Positions 1-11,832 of a stretch of 64,000 bases of DNA are shown here, piece by piece (position 1 is the first letter of the stretch; every line of letters begins with the position of its first letter). Made by a program: the position numbers and the translations under genes. Where the stretch lies: positions 1 through 64,000 of the forward strand of contig JASIRB010000504.1 of NCBI GenBank assembly GCA_030323885.1. The letters run 5' to 3'. Under the pieces are notes generated by a model. It was not told the origin of the DNA. It was given only the letters and a program-made list of their open reading frames with translations, and did no database searches. The stretch comes from Branchipolynoe longqiensis (Eukaryota; Annelida; Polychaeta; Phyllodocida; Polynoidae).

Positions 1-1
1 T

Positions 2-658
2 TCCTTGTGTGATATTCTACATGCGTGGATAGGTTTGGAGTTCATAAATAGAGGAATTGCAGGGATAGTTCTAGAATTAGACTATTGGAAGATACAATTT
101 CCTTCTTTATTTCCTGAATCTGATGTTAAACTTAAAGCTACTAAGGTGGTAGAAATGGATAACGATACTGGTAGTGCATTTCCTGTTAATCAGTGACCTT
201 ATAGGATACCATTAAGTAGAAGACATCTTGTAGAAAAAGAATTAAATAGAATGCTTGAAGATAATATTATAGATGCTTGTTGTAGTCCGTGGGCTTCACC
301 AGTGACTATTGTGCCGAAAAAGGATGGTACTATTCGTCTTTGTGGAGACTACTGTAAACTAAATGCAGTGACAATTAAATATGCTTATCCTCTGCCCAGG
401 ATACAGGATATTTTTTATCAACTTCATGGAGCTAAGATTGTTACCACTAAAGACCTAAAATCTGGTTATTGGCAGGTAATGGTAGATGAGGAAAGTAGAC
501 CTAAAACAGCTATTAACACTCATATTGGACTATTTCAGTTTAAACGCATGCAGTTTGGATTAACTAATGCACCAGCTGTTTTCCAAAGAATGATGAATGT
601 TATTTTTTCAGAGTTTTTAGGAAAGTGTTGTTTTATTTATTTAGATGATATTGTGTGA
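2..658 (+). pseudogene. Ty3/gypsy pol fragment (protease-RT linker and RT)
   Basis: One reading frame runs from the window edge to 658 and is interrupted by an in-frame TGA at 194-196. The part from 251 is a reverse transcriptase palm of gypsy type: it has the SPWASPV entry motif, CGDYCKLN, the FGLTNAPAVFQRMMN block and the catalytic YLDD. The frame stops immediately after YLDDIV, so the thumb, RNase H and integrase are missing. In intact elements this polymerase copies element RNA into DNA. This is a dead, truncated copy of a lineage different from the gypsy elements at 40.3 and 51 kb. The first methionine does not matter because the upstream part is cut by the window. Confidence 0.85.
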
Positions 659-1086
659 GGTATAAACCTATTATCCAAATATTATTCATGTATGTAATTA
701 TCCTGTCTTCTCTTATTACTGACTGTTCTTACCTATATTCCACTCCTGTTAACCCCTTGTTGATATGTTCTTCTGTAGTTGGGGTACTGGAGATGGGGGT
801 GCAGCCTGGGGACATGGAGGTCTGCCTGCAAGCAGAGCCCCTGCTTCTCCTCCTGGCCTCCAGGGGGTGCCTCCACCCCCTACTACCGGCCCACTTCGCC
901 TCCGATTTTGCTCGGGTAGGACGTGCCACTGTGTCTCTCGCGCCACGGGGTTACTTTAGGAGACCGGATCTACAGGTTGATCGGATTTAGACATTGGGTG
1001 TAACATGAAATGGCGTGGGAATTGTGTCCTACCTGGGGTGAGGAGCACGAGGCTCTCCGAGGGGAGTTAAGTGCACCAAGCTCCCG
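659..1086. other. no recognisable gene
   Basis: This stretch is richer in G and C between about 780 and 960 and contains overlapping short frames on both strands without recognisable motifs. It separates the truncated gypsy fragment from the gag-like frame. I see no terminal repeats or RNA gene in it. Confidence 0.5.
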
Positions 1087-2064
1087 GTGGTGAAGAAGAA
1101 TATTAAGATCGAAGGTATGGAGGAAGCCGGTGCAGAGGAGGAGTGCAAATTACTGGAGGATCAACCGACGCTGAGTACGTCTGAGCAAGCACACACTCGT
1201 ATGGTGAAGAAGATGTGTAAAGCAGCCGAGAAGGCAGTGGAGATCGTGGAAGACGAGGAGGAAAAGGCCCTGAAGGAGAAGCTGCAACGGCATGCATGTG
1301 AGCGACGGAAGAAAGCGTTGAGGGCGCAGCTAGAGCAATCATCGGGCGAGGGCGCCGAGAGCGTAACATGTGGGCGCTCGAAAGCACTCGCTAAGAGGAA
1401 GACAGTTAGCAAGGTTAAGGTTGCGGGGGGAGGCGATCCGAGCTCTAGTTCATCTCCCTCTTCATCATCATCAAGTTCATCGAGTAGCAGTGGCAGCAGG
1501 AGCCGTAGCCGTTCACGGAGGAGGAGAAAGTGCCGCAGTAAGGTTGCCATTGACAAATACGTTAAAGGGGAGAAGAACTTGAAGAAAGTGACATTGTTTG
1601 AATTATTGCACGCGGCATTGGTGTGGGGAATGAAGCACTCTGAGAAGGTGCACATGGACTCGAGCCATATGGGGGGCTATATGGGCCACTTGGCGTACTT
1701 GTGTATGCACGCCACCTCATACAACTTCACGGCCGAGGCCTACAGGGGCAATGACAAGGCAGTAAGAGAGAAGGTCAAGGAGAAAGGTCTAAAACACTTA
1801 AAGATGGGTGACCAGGAGCTCTCATTACTATACTTCAATCTAGACAATGCAAAATCGATAAAAGATGCTAAAAAGTCGGCCAGCCGAACGAACAGTGGCG
1901 GGAAGAGAAGTGGGGACAGTGGCACACGGGTGAAGGGTGCGTGTTATGGCTACAATTACAACAAAGAAGGCTGTAGCAGCAAAGACTGTAAATAGGAGCA
2001 TAAGTGCATCGCATGCAAAAGTAAAGATCACTCGATTGATAGTTGTCCTAACAAACGCTACTGA
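1087..2064 (+). pseudogene. gag-like ORF of a tyrosine-recombinase (DIRS/Ngaro-like) retrotransposon
   Basis: A frame of about 300 codons encodes a charged N-terminus (coiled-coil-like, roughly residues 35-90), a serine tract followed by an SR-rich basic patch (about 118-150), a helical middle region (about 165-250), and a C-terminal Cys/His cluster of the type C-x7-C-x4-C followed by H-x-C-x2-C-x4-DH-x5-C. That cluster matches the zinc-binding end of DIRS/Ngaro ORF1 proteins. A TAG at 1993-1995 interrupts the frame inside the cluster and the frame then continues to a TGA at 2062. Such ORF1 proteins probably package element RNA. I assign the class from the zinc cluster and layout; no RT is adjacent, so this is an orphan fragment. 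Confidence 0.5.
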
Positions 2065-2447
2065 CTCCCTCACAGGTCGGGAGATGGCGTGGGGAGAGAG
2101 AGTCGGTTAGAGACACATGACACCTGCCCGGACTTAGATGACGCAACCCATTACGCAATAGGATGTGGTGGCGGCGTTTTAGATGGCGGCGCGCAGCAGG
2201 GAGGCGCATCTGGAGAAGCTAATCGCGGCGGGGACCAACGGGCGCATCAGGGGTAGCTGGACAATGTGGTGGGCTGTGGTGAACACTGGGACTGGGCTTG
2301 ATATAGCCGATAGGGTAGTATGTCGTGTCGCTGAAAACGAATTAGTCACTGTATTATCATATGTAATTGATGAAATTGTTGTTGAAATAACTGATGAAAC
2401 TGTTGTAAATTTTCCTGAAATCGTTGAATTACTACTATATTGTGTTG
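2065..2447. other. no recognisable gene
   Basis: An open frame starts at 2183 but has no family motif and runs into the transposon that begins at 2448. I see no other signal here. Confidence 0.4.
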
Positions 2448-2969
2448 CCGGTGTAAAGATTTCAAATTCCCCCAATATTCAAGTTCCCCCCCGGGAACTT
2501 GAAAACGTTTTCAAATTCCTCTCAGGGGAATTTGAAAATGTTTTCAAATTCCCTCCCTCGTTTTAACTTTCCTTCCCCCCATTTTTGGGGAATTTTCTTT
2601 ATTTTTGTTATTTTTTGTTATTTTTTGTTATTTTTCATGACAAATATTATAATATACAGAGAATAGCATAATGGAAACTATTAGTAGTACAATAAAACAT
2701 ATTTAACCACAAATGACACAAAAAGTCTCCAAGATGGTTAAGAAAAAAATATTATAGGTCTGAAATTTAAAACGTTTTTAAAAGTTTGTTAAACAATTTT
2801 AAATTCCCGAAGGGGGGAATTTGAAAATAGGGGGAGGAATCTGAAAACTGTTTTTAAGTTCCCCCCAGGAATGTGAAAACGTTTTTAATTTCCCCAGACG
2901 GAAGTTAAAAACATTTTCAGATTCCCGGGGGGAACTTGGGAAGGGGGGAAGTTGAAATCGTTACACCGG
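2448..2969. mobile_element. 522-bp palindrome-rich non-autonomous DNA transposon
   Basis: The two ends are inverted repeats: CCGGTGTAAAGATTTCAA at 2448 and, on the other strand, CCGGTGTAACGATTTCAA ending at 2969, extending about 26 bp with two mismatches. Between them are many copies of modules reading GGGGAATTTGAAAACG and their complements, several forming local palindromes around GAAAACGTTTTC. There is no coding capacity. The superfamily is not evident because I cannot recognise a clear target duplication. Confidence 0.65.
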
Positions 2970-3105
2970 TGCTAATGACAAGTTGGCTCATGGCACTGTA
3001 GTATGGCTAGTATTGTGCGAGCTGATATGGACGGTGATCTGGACATAAATTGTTTTGATATTGACTCTGATGCACATGATGAAGCTAGTGTTAAAATTGG
3101 CCTTA

Positions 3106-3875
3106 AGGCCCTGTCACACTATGACGTTTCTCACCGGTGTGCCGGCAATGCGCAAATTATTTGCAACCCGTCGACACACATCCAACTCTTCGGCGTTTTG
3201 GGAGAAAGTTTGACGGGGCGCAGCATGCTAGTGGTGTGTTGGTGGTGCGTTATTGGCGTGCTAGTAGCGCGTTATTGGCGCATCGGTAGCGTGCCGGTGG
3301 CGTGTTGGTGGCATGTTAGTGATGCGCCTGTGGCGCGCCGGTGGCATGTAGGCAGCACGTTGGTATCGTGTTAGTACCATGTCAACGCATACACACCCGC
3401 CACCAACACGTCAAGACACGCCGGGAACACGTCCAACGCGTCGAAAAACGCTGGAGCAACGCCAATATTGCGCCCACTACCCGTCGATCGGACGTTACAG
3501 ACGCGCCGACGGAACGGTCGCATTTTGGGGGAAAAAAATCCAACGTTAACCGACGTTGATCAACGTTCTGGCAGTGTTCCCCCGGCGCGCCGCCAACGGG
3601 TATCGACGTGTTGATAACGTGTCCGTAACACCCCCTCCAACCCGTCGGGGCGCGTCGGGGCACGCCGAAAGTTTTGTGCAAGCACAAAATGATCGGCGCC
3701 ACCCGACGCGCGCCGACGTGTCCATTCACACATTGCTATCACTCAACGTGTACCGACGCGCCGGTAACGCGCTGGTACCGCGCCGGTAACGTGTCCCGAC
3801 GTGTACTGACGTTTCGACCAAAAAGGCAACACATCGACATGCGTTGGTGGGAAACGTCATAGTGTGACAGGGCCT
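3106..3875. mobile_element. PIF/Harbinger-type MITE (770 bp)
   Basis: Perfect 25-bp inverted repeats beginning AGGCCCTGTCACACTATGAC lie at 3106-3130 and 3851-3875. The interior is filled with short direct and inverted copies of CGACGTG/ACGCGCCGGT-like motifs and has no credible gene. The AGGCCCTGTCAC start is shared with the autonomous Harbinger element at 49676-59760. The left flank is TTA as expected for that superfamily, but the right flank is CAA, so the target duplication is not clean. The many short frames here are shadows of the GC-rich repeats. Confidence 0.75.
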
Positions 3876-3934
3876 CAAGCCTCAAGCAGGATAGCAATGC
3901 AGTGGAAGGCAACAAGGAGAATGGTATAATCAAA

Positions 3935-4681
3935 CCTGAAGGGAGGGGGCACCTCGCCTCTAGATAATTCGGAAGTGCTGTCACTCTTACTAGATCATAA
4001 ATCTGTAAATATTGGCTATGCATATTCCGAGACCGCTACAGGCCAGAAGGGATCTAAGTAGGTTCTAAACAACAGCGGAGTAGGGGGAGGTGAGAAAACC
4101 CCCGACCGGCCAGCTGACTGAGGTGGGAGGAGTAGCTCATTTACCGTGTCAAACCAGTCAAATAGCAATTCAGGCACGCTAAGGTCTATCGCTGTAGAGG
4201 TCAGAACTGGAACCGCCACCTGCGGCGCACCGGCCAACAAGGCAGAGTCAGTTTGGAGGGTAACACCTCCCCCCCCCCCCCCAACCCGAGAAGCCGACAC
4301 CCGCGTACCGGACTTTAACCTCTTATTCTCCCATACCAACCGTCTTATCAAATCCGAGTCTGACTCAGCCTGCGAAGGTGAGCTGGCACTTGCCACCGGC
4401 AACTCGGGCCTCGGGACACACAAAGACGACGACTCTGTCAACCCCTCCTCAATATTCAGGTCACAAGACGACCGAACAGCTCTCAAAGGTTGCTGCCTCA
4501 GCATTTGCTGAGATAATGGCGGCCTCCCGCGCCTCTTCCTTACCGGCGGCATAACTACAAGCCTAGACTCTGTAAGTTCTTCAGAATAGGAAAGTGAAGT
4601 GTGCAGGATGGTGACAGGAGAAGAAGTGAGCGTAACAGGGGAAGGGTGAGAAACAGGAAAGGGAGAAATAGCCTCGTTCAC
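3935..4681 (-). pseudogene. DIRS-type ORF fragment: AT-hook protein and start of RT domain
   Basis: The minus-strand frame 4681-4016 begins near an AT-hook (RKRRGRPP) and ends with a block (about residues 170-215) homologous to the region preceding the RT in the PAT/Ngaro-type element at 12.3-17.6 kb: WFD, PPPTPL and the FWP signature are shared. A neighbouring frame (about 4023-3935) continues with an LPNYLEAR...LPSGL block matching LPNYMGAK...LPSGL of that element, so a frameshift separates the two. The gag-like middle domain and zinc cluster found in the better copy are absent. It is a truncated, decayed relative; similarity ends close to 3935. Confidence 0.65.
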
Positions 4682-4863
4682 AAATTATCCATGTTAGCCT
4701 CGCAAACATGCTCATTTAACTACAAAGCTATGTAGGCTTTACAAACCTATATTGACACTACAAACTGTAGACTGGTAGTAATATACAGTAAATTGACGAC
4801 TAGATTACTAACATTACTAAATTTTTGCTTGGATCTGGCCAAGAAATCCTATAAAATATTTTT

Positions 4864-5304
4864 CATTTGAAAATTCATGGACATAAAAAGGTGTTGAATA
4901 TTACCATTTATTCATGAAAAGGTTGGTTCATTTGAAAATTCATGGGCATAAAAATGTGTTGAATATTACCATTTATTCATGAAAAGGTTGGTTCACTTGA
5001 AAATTCATGGACATACAAATGTGTTGAATATTACCATTTTGTCATGAAAAGGTTGGTTCATTTGAAAATTCATGGACATAAAAATGTGTTGAATATTACC
5101 ATTTCGTCATGAAAAGGTTGGTTCATTTGAAAATTCATGGACATAAAAATGTGCTGAATATTGCCATTTCGTCATGAAAATGTTAGTTCACTTGAAAATT
5201 CATGGACATAAAAATGTGTTGAATATTAGCATTTATTCATCAAAAGGTTGGTTCACTTGAAAATTCATGGACATAAAAATGTGTTGAATATTGCCATTTA
5301 TTAT
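4864..5304. repeat. 65-bp tandem repeat, about 6.8 copies
   Basis: A unit containing TTGAAAATTCATGGACATAA and TGTTGAATATTACCATTT recurs with an exact 65-bp spacing, starting at 4864, 4929, 4994, 5059, 5124, 5189 and 5254. Copies differ by a few substitutions. It is AT-rich minisatellite-like DNA with no coding potential. Confidence 0.95.
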
Positions 5305-6599
5305 CAAACAATGTATTAACTTTATGCTGTCATTGACATTATGGAAATTGGTCTATGGATCTGATTGATTGTCTTTGAGCTGGAAAATGCATATTGTTAT
5401 ATAATCTATAGTGATAGATTTGAAACTTGAAACATACTTGAGAAAATATATTATTCAAATACTTTACTGAATAAAAATCAGATATATGTAACGCGAAGAA
5501 AGGTAACTTTCTGCAAAATGATGATCAAGATCGATAGCGACTCTACAAGAATGGATCGATATCGTCAATATGCTGAAGAAATGTAAGGAAACCGCAAGAG
5601 CATGTAAAACTTGAGATAAAAGCTAGAAATCTACTATTATCTACTTAATAATATAGATGTGGCCATTGTAATTTTTTACGCTAAGTTAACACTGTGGGTA
5701 TACAGCTTTCCGTTGTTCATAGTATTTTTGTTAAAACTGATATTTGATGTTAGATACTTGTACATAACCTACAAAAAGACATTTTGAATCTATTTCTGCC
5801 TTTATTTCCAGTCAAAACGACTTATTTTTGGTGAAATCAAGGAATTTGGTTGGGTTTTGCAAGAAAATAGTCAGTGATTCAAACCGCATAAGCCTTGTTT
5901 TCTCATAGATGAGATCCGCAATGTAAAACTCTATGGAGACTTGTCGAGCAACCATGCATCTACCATTAACATCATCGGGTTTCTCCGAGTTTGACAGCAG
6001 GAAAGGCGAAATGGGTGGGCCAAGCATATCGATGCGGGACTAATTGGTAGGAAAGCCAAATCCGATTTGTACCAATGTAAGATTGATGCTTGCATACTGA
6101 ACACAAACTTCTAGAGTGTCACAAGGAGCTCTGAAGTGTCACAGAGTTGGGAAAAGGTGTGATTAGACTAAAAATGGTCACAATTTGTTCGCATACATCA
6201 ATTAAAATCATATTAAATTTCAGAAATACGTCATATTCTGCGTAAGTGATTTAAAACGGTGATTATAAAAAATATAAAAAAAATTTTTATTTTTTTATTC
6301 GAAGTCAGAAACCTTAACCATTAGAAATGTTAGATATTAAAATATTATTAATTATTGGTTGATGGATTCAATAAGTAAAATGAAGACAACATAGTCATGT
6401 CAACTTCTTTCCTCGCTGCTAGGGCAGGTGGTAAGAAGTGGAGGGGCGGAGTACATTGTAAAATATTCTGACATTGGTGGGGGAATGCAAATGTTCTATT
6501 ACTGATCGGGTATACGTGACCAGGTGCATGTATGTGTATATGTAGGTACTGGTGGTGCTGCCTGATTGAGATGTAAATAGACATAGTGGTGCTGGCAGG
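5305..6599. other. AT-rich intergenic DNA, nothing recognised
   Basis: Only short frames without family motifs occur here. I see no terminal repeats, RNA gene or promoter that I could defend. Confidence 0.5.
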
Positions 6600-6757
6600 G
6601 CTGTGTGTAAGGGGCACTCAGAGCCTAACCCCTCCCCTCTCCGCTAGTCATGGAAAGTTTAGCCGGTGGTGCAGAGCCCTGAACGGTGAATAAAGCATTC
6701 AGTATCCAGAAGTCAAAGTGTTCAGATGGTGTACGTTTACATGGTGTCAGAACTCTG
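6600..6757 (+). other. possible LTR remnant with primer-binding site
   Basis: An AATAAA signal near 6690 is followed by GTTTACA and then TGGTGTCAGAACTCTG at 6742-6757. A sequence ending in ACA and followed at once by TGGTGTCAGA resembles the end of a 5' LTR with a primer-binding site for the 3' end of tRNA-Leu. The same TGGTGTCAGA follows the LTR of the intact gypsy element at 54920. No internal region follows, so this would be a relic; the left end is a guess. Confidence 0.3.
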
Positions 6758-7966
6758 TGTTAATTAAACGATGCATTCTCAATTTGATTTATTCTAGATA
6801 TGGAATGGTCTAAATAATGGCAGACGGCAGAGATTATAGATATCACCTCTAACTCAGTGCTTGACATTGTCCCAATGTTGGGCACAACCCTTTTCTGATG
6901 GTCGAAATCGTGTTGAACCAAGTCACACACGCCACCACCTCTCACCGCTACCCAGAAATAAGATTAATATTTTCGCTGCCGGGGCTCCCAACCTAAAATT
7001 TATTTCTGATATCGACCCGACGTTGCTACCAGCTATTTCCGACGGTTAAAGTTGCATAGTCCGATAAAAACATCAAATTTTCAAAATCAAAACATTCATC
7101 TAGACTCTTCAACTTAGATACTGGTGCGCTTATTAAGCATTATTTTGCTGCGTAGAAAGTCATAATAAGTCAATTTAATTAAATGTATCCTACCGAAGTC
7201 TATGGTGCCAGAGTTTTGGTGTGCTTCCCAAAATTAATTTGGCATGTTTTGATGTTAAATATCCACAAAGTTAGACATTTAAAATAAAAGTTACTTCAAA
7301 CTAAACTACAGTATACCATAATGATTAGATTATGTATTTATCTCAGAAAATTGCAGAAATTCAAAAGCATCGGACTATGCAACTTTAAAATCATGTCGAA
7401 TCCCAGCACGCTTGCCACGGCATATGATGGGGGGTAAAGAGGGATAGCCGTCAGCGAGGAATTATTTTTCTTGAATAACAGTGGTGTAGAGCCAGGAATG
7501 TTATGGCTAGAGGTATGGGTAAGAGGAGAGAGTGGGTGTGGTTTTGATTGATTGATTGAGTGGTGGTTGCTTAGTGCCAATGCCATTCAGCAGCAAAAGC
7601 CACAATCATGACGAGAAGTGCTCAACTTGAATTCTCCTTGTATCCTATATAGGAGTTGACATGTAGGTAGAAGTCCGTTGCGCTAATATCTAACAGCGCT
7701 GTTTCTCTTTAGTAGTGCATAAACAAGTTATCAGTCCTTGGCTTAAAAAATAAATATGAGAATAAGCGAGAAGAAAATGGTGGCAATGAGGCAGCTGTAC
7801 ACACACGTGATCATCTCAGCCCGCAGGTTACACGGGTAGGCCCGTAGAAGAACTGGGGCGGCAACCGGCGGGATGTGCACAGCGCCCAGGGCGTGGCACC
7901 CCGCCCGGGACAACCGCCTGCAAGAGCTTAGTGTCTGCACCTAACTGTGTTTGCTCAGGAAACTGG
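6758..7966. other. intergenic DNA, nothing recognised
   Basis: Short frames only. The segment ends at the CATATG target site of the Polinton (7967-7972). Confidence 0.45.
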
Positions 7967-7972
7967 CATATG

Positions 7973-8748
7973 AGTAGTAATACTCTAGGACATATTTAAC
8001 GTATAGTAGCTTATGGGGCGGGAAATCAGAAAATTTCAGCCAATCAGCGTCGAGTATTTGATCATGTGACCGTCCAGGGTGGGAGGGTGTTTTCTCTCAG
8101 CCAATAGGAAGACTGCATTTGTTTAATTTATGTTAATTTATGTATCTAGGTCACGCCTATGCCCAAATAAGGCTCGAAGAAACTAGGTCAAGTGTGGGGG
8201 GATGACCTAGAAAATGTCATCCCAAGTGCCATTCTCCCCTTAATGCTTGGGTCTATGGCTGCGGTACCCCTGGTTTGCAACACTATAAGGCTTTTTGGCT
8301 CGTTTTTCACGAACATCTTGGCTCCGAATGTGTGTGTGTGTGTGTGTGTGCACCCCCACAAAAGGGGGTGTGGCCTATTTTGGTTTCAGCCAATGAGCGT
8401 TGAGTATTCGGATGATTGACAGATACGAACGTTGATTTTTGGGTGATTGACAGATACAAACGCGACTTGGCGACCATTTTGCCTCCTTTTGTAAACATTG
8501 GCACATGCTTTTGGGGGGGTTGGTGGGGGTAATGTAAACATTGCCACATGCTTTTGGGGGGTTAGTGGGGGGTTTGTAAACATGGCCACGTGCGTTTTGT
8601 GAATTTTGAATTTTGGCGGGCGATTTAAGCCAAATGCCACATGCTTTTGGGGGTGGTTGGTGTGTGGTTTGTAAACAAAGGTTGCCATTTTTGTAAACAT
8701 TGCCACGTGTTTCGGTGGTTATAGCGGTGGTTTTATAAACATCGACCA
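7973..8748. repeat. Polinton left terminal inverted repeat
   Basis: This 776-bp repeat is the inverted copy of 33947-34733 with a few per cent differences and a small indel near 8085. It includes a (GT)n run at about 8331-8350 and a block of tandem modules in which TGTAAACA alternates with CCACATG or CCACGTG from about 8489. Identity ends sharply after ATCGACCA at 8748. Confidence 0.95.
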
Positions 8749-9744
8749 CGTGCGTTTTGTGAATTTAGAATTTTTTTATTTTGGCGGGTGATTTAAGCCG
8801 AATACCACATGCTTTCGAGGAGGTTAGTGGTGGGTTTGTAAACAAAATTGTTCCATTTTGGTTTTAGCGAATGACCGTTGAGTGTTTGGATTTTTGAATT
8901 TTGGCGGGGATTTTACAGGTATTATGTTTTTTTTAGTTCTTAGGAATTCCACTAGTTATCAGTATTGAAGTGGTTTTTGTTACTGTGTTATATCTTGTTA
9001 GGAATTTGCGCACGCGCAGACGCCAGTGCACGAGGCTTGACCATGCACCGGCGTCTGCGCCTGCGCGCGCCATATAGCCCCAGAATTTCGGGTTAGGTAT
9101 AAAAGCTACAACCACATCAGGATAAACGCAATATTATCATTTGCAGTTGACCATTACGTATAGCCGAGATAAGGGTCGATTCAAATGGTAATTTTTGTAA
9201 AACTTTACTTTACAGATGCAATTGACATGAATTATATGTATATATTTTGTAAAGAAAGAATACTTAAGATAATTTGCGATTACATAGTAATCAACATTTA
9301 TTAGATACATTTTAACAATGATATTTATATACCATGCAGTGGTAGTTATCACAATTTATAGTATTATTTTGAAACAGGGTTGTTAGACATAGTCAGTAAC
9401 CACAATGGTTAACCAGAGTATTGAGGTAGACCACAGTAACAAAGTTAAGTGTTTATGCACGCGCCTTCAATCCATATCTCGCAGCAGGCTACAAGTGTGA
9501 CTCACACTCTACGGGGTCGTGTTACTTGAAAGCGAGTTTTAGATTGGTATCCTGCTCGGGTGACTGTGATTTATGGATCTATTTTTCTTTTTGCCGGGCT
9601 GAATTCCGGACACACGTGGTTATCATTATATCGCGTGCCACCCATGATCTGTTTCCGGTTGCTGCAGTATAGCTTAACCCTTTCAAAATTAAAATATGCT
9701 TTATAGTGTGCAGTGTATTATTATGCATATTATATATGACAATT
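8749..9744. promoter_or_regulatory. Polinton left arm with GC hairpin and TATA box
   Basis: There is no gene. Between 9006 and 9068 two GC-rich arms (GCGCAGACGCCAGTGCA and its inverse with one mismatch) could form a hairpin, and TATAAAAG follows at 9098-9105. This looks like a promoter region, but no frame downstream on the plus strand begins close enough to identify what it would drive before the LINE insertion. Confidence 0.4.
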
Positions 9745-11160
9745 TCTTCTTCTTTTTTTTTTGTGACAAGTTTTTTATTCTGCCCATAACGTATAAGCTC
9801 CCGTGAGGGTGCTTGTTTTCAATGCTGGACAGCTGTGGTACTAGATTGGTCTGGTCCCGCACTCAGGAGTCTTTACCTGATCTTTCTCGGGCCAACCTTT
9901 GCGGTTTTCTTTTTTTTTTGATTTTCAAGTTTTTTCCTAACCTGTATATGATAACTTAGCCTACTATGTAGATGACATACAGGCCTGTGGGAGAGGATCC
10001 CATCCCATTGTGGTTTGTTACAGCATCCTTTCACCCATGCCCTGTCCTTAGATAGTACACCAGTGTGCCAGAACTCCCCTGGACCCTTCAGGACTGCGAC
10101 TAGGTGGGATGGCTGTGTTGTATGGTTAGCCATTTCGTATTTCAGAGTGATTCGGATGCATGACCATGGCCTGCCTGGTTCTGCTTTGGTTTGTGCCAGT
10201 ACACATGCACAGACGGACTGCGCCCTATGGTGATAGTCATTTAGAATTCCTTAGTACTTAGTAGGGCTAGTTTCCGTATTTGTGATATCTACCATCTTTT
10301 CTGGCCGGTCTTTTGCTTGTTGTGCCAGAACACAGCAAGCAGTGACTGCGCCCAAGATCAGGTGAGATATTGTTTCTTCAGTAGGTGGTTGTGTATTATG
10401 TTTTCTTTAAGGACCTTTTATAGTGGTCCATGCTTTTGATTGCCCGTTGTTGTGTGGGTTGATTATTCCAGGCATGTGCCGCCATGGCAAATACACTTCT
10501 CTCATAAATTTTGGTGTTACTTATTGCTGTCAGTAGCACTGGGGCTGCCATTTGCCTGGTGTCCATACGGGGGCTTGCTGTGTAGCCTGGTTTTGTGGTG
10601 TAATGGTGCGCCAGTATTTTGAGGTGCGTTTCCCTTCTACGTGTTAGTAGTGTTGCATTGCATTTTTTGTGTAATTCGATTGTGGGATATCTTTTGTTCA
10701 CCTGAAGGCATACTTTGAGGGCTCTATTTTGTAGCACCTGTAGTTTGTTTAATAGTTTTGTATTTCCTCCCATGTATACTACATCGCCATAGTCAAAGTA
10801 GGGGAGGATCATGCCTTTATATATTTTAATTGCCATGCTTTCAGTCATGTAGTATCTCAGTTTAGCCAGTAGCCATATTTTATGGTTTACTTTTTTGATA
10901 GTATTTGTTATGCAGAGGTCATAATTTAGGTGTCTGTCTAGATCCACTCCCAGATATCGGTAGTTGTCTACTTGTTCTAGTTTGGTGTTTCCCAGAAGAC
11001 ACTTTATTTTCTCATTACTTGTTAGCCTGGTACCAAATACTACTGTTTTTGACTTGCTGTTGTTTATGGTTATCATATTTAGTTGGCACCAGTAGATTAG
11101 TTTTTTTAGTGTTAGATTCAGTTTCATTTCTATTTCTTCGGTTGTTTTGCCTGCAGCATA
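9745..11160 (-). mobile_element. 5'-truncated LINE (non-LTR retrotransposon)
   Basis: On the minus strand the frame 11160-10396 encodes the C-terminal part of a LINE reverse transcriptase: the stretch after the catalytic site (KSKTVVFG), the NYRYLGVDLD block, LPYFDYGDVVY and LQNRALK. These are typical of the thumb and connection of Jockey/CR1-like ORF2 proteins. The palm and endonuclease are absent, which is the usual outcome of incomplete target-primed reverse transcription. A 3' untranslated region of about 630 bp follows and ends in an A-rich tail seen as T10 near 9755-9765. It lies inside the Polinton left arm. The upstream codons of the frame (11256-11161) are target sequence, not LINE. 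Confidence 0.8.
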
Positions 11161-11620
11161 TACCACAATGATCACAGTAACGATGATTTTGCATGAAATG
11201 AATGACAATAAATTATAATGTTCATAGTTTTGACACTGAAAAAATGTATTGTCCAATAATTTCAGTTTTTTGTAAGTAGTCCTGCTTCATCATGATATCA
11301 CAGGTTTTCTTCAGTTTAGCTGATTGACGACACATTGACGATATTGCAGTATGTAATAAATGTGGAATTACATTACTATTACATTATACTAGCAATATAT
11401 CCTACATCTCACGTCCAACCAAGCCCGGTTATGATAAAACCATTAAAGAAAAAGCACAAGAGTTAATATGTTGTAAATTAATATTATTGTTATAATGAAT
11501 AGTAAAAAAATCAATAGCAAATGCACAATGATATAATTTGAATAGAAAGATAATGTTAGAAATAAAAAAAATGAGAATATATAGCAACTTTACTTACCTT
11601 TAACGACTTGGTTTTTGCAA

Positions 11621-11730
11621 TAGGAAATTTCCAAGGTATTGTAAAAACCATTCGACCGTGTATCCATATGTGCACTAGGAAATTTCCAAGGCATTGTAAA
11701 TGCCATTCAACCGTGTATCCATATGTCGGT
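11621..11730. repeat. 55-bp tandem duplication
   Basis: A unit starting TAGGAAATTTCCAAGG and ending CGTGTATCCATATGT occurs at 11621 and 11676 with three or so differences. It lies between the LINE and the split Polinton gene. Confidence 0.85.
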
Positions 11731-11832
11731 GCGTTTATTTTTTATTCCAACTTCATTTTATTCAGATAGTATCATATATCGTAGGAAAAAACATAATGTG
11801 TACATGTGTTTTGTTAAATGTTAAATTTATGT

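Noticed and set aside
3103..3878. Clean TTA target duplication for the 770-bp MITE
   Set aside because: The left flank is TTA but the right flank is CAA, so I do not claim it.
4864..5304. CRISPR-like array
   Set aside because: Units are adjacent 65-bp tandem copies with no unique spacers, in animal DNA.
10396..11256. Reading the whole 286-codon frame as one LINE protein
   Set aside because: The first ~32 codons lack LINE similarity and look like target DNA before the truncation point near 11160.
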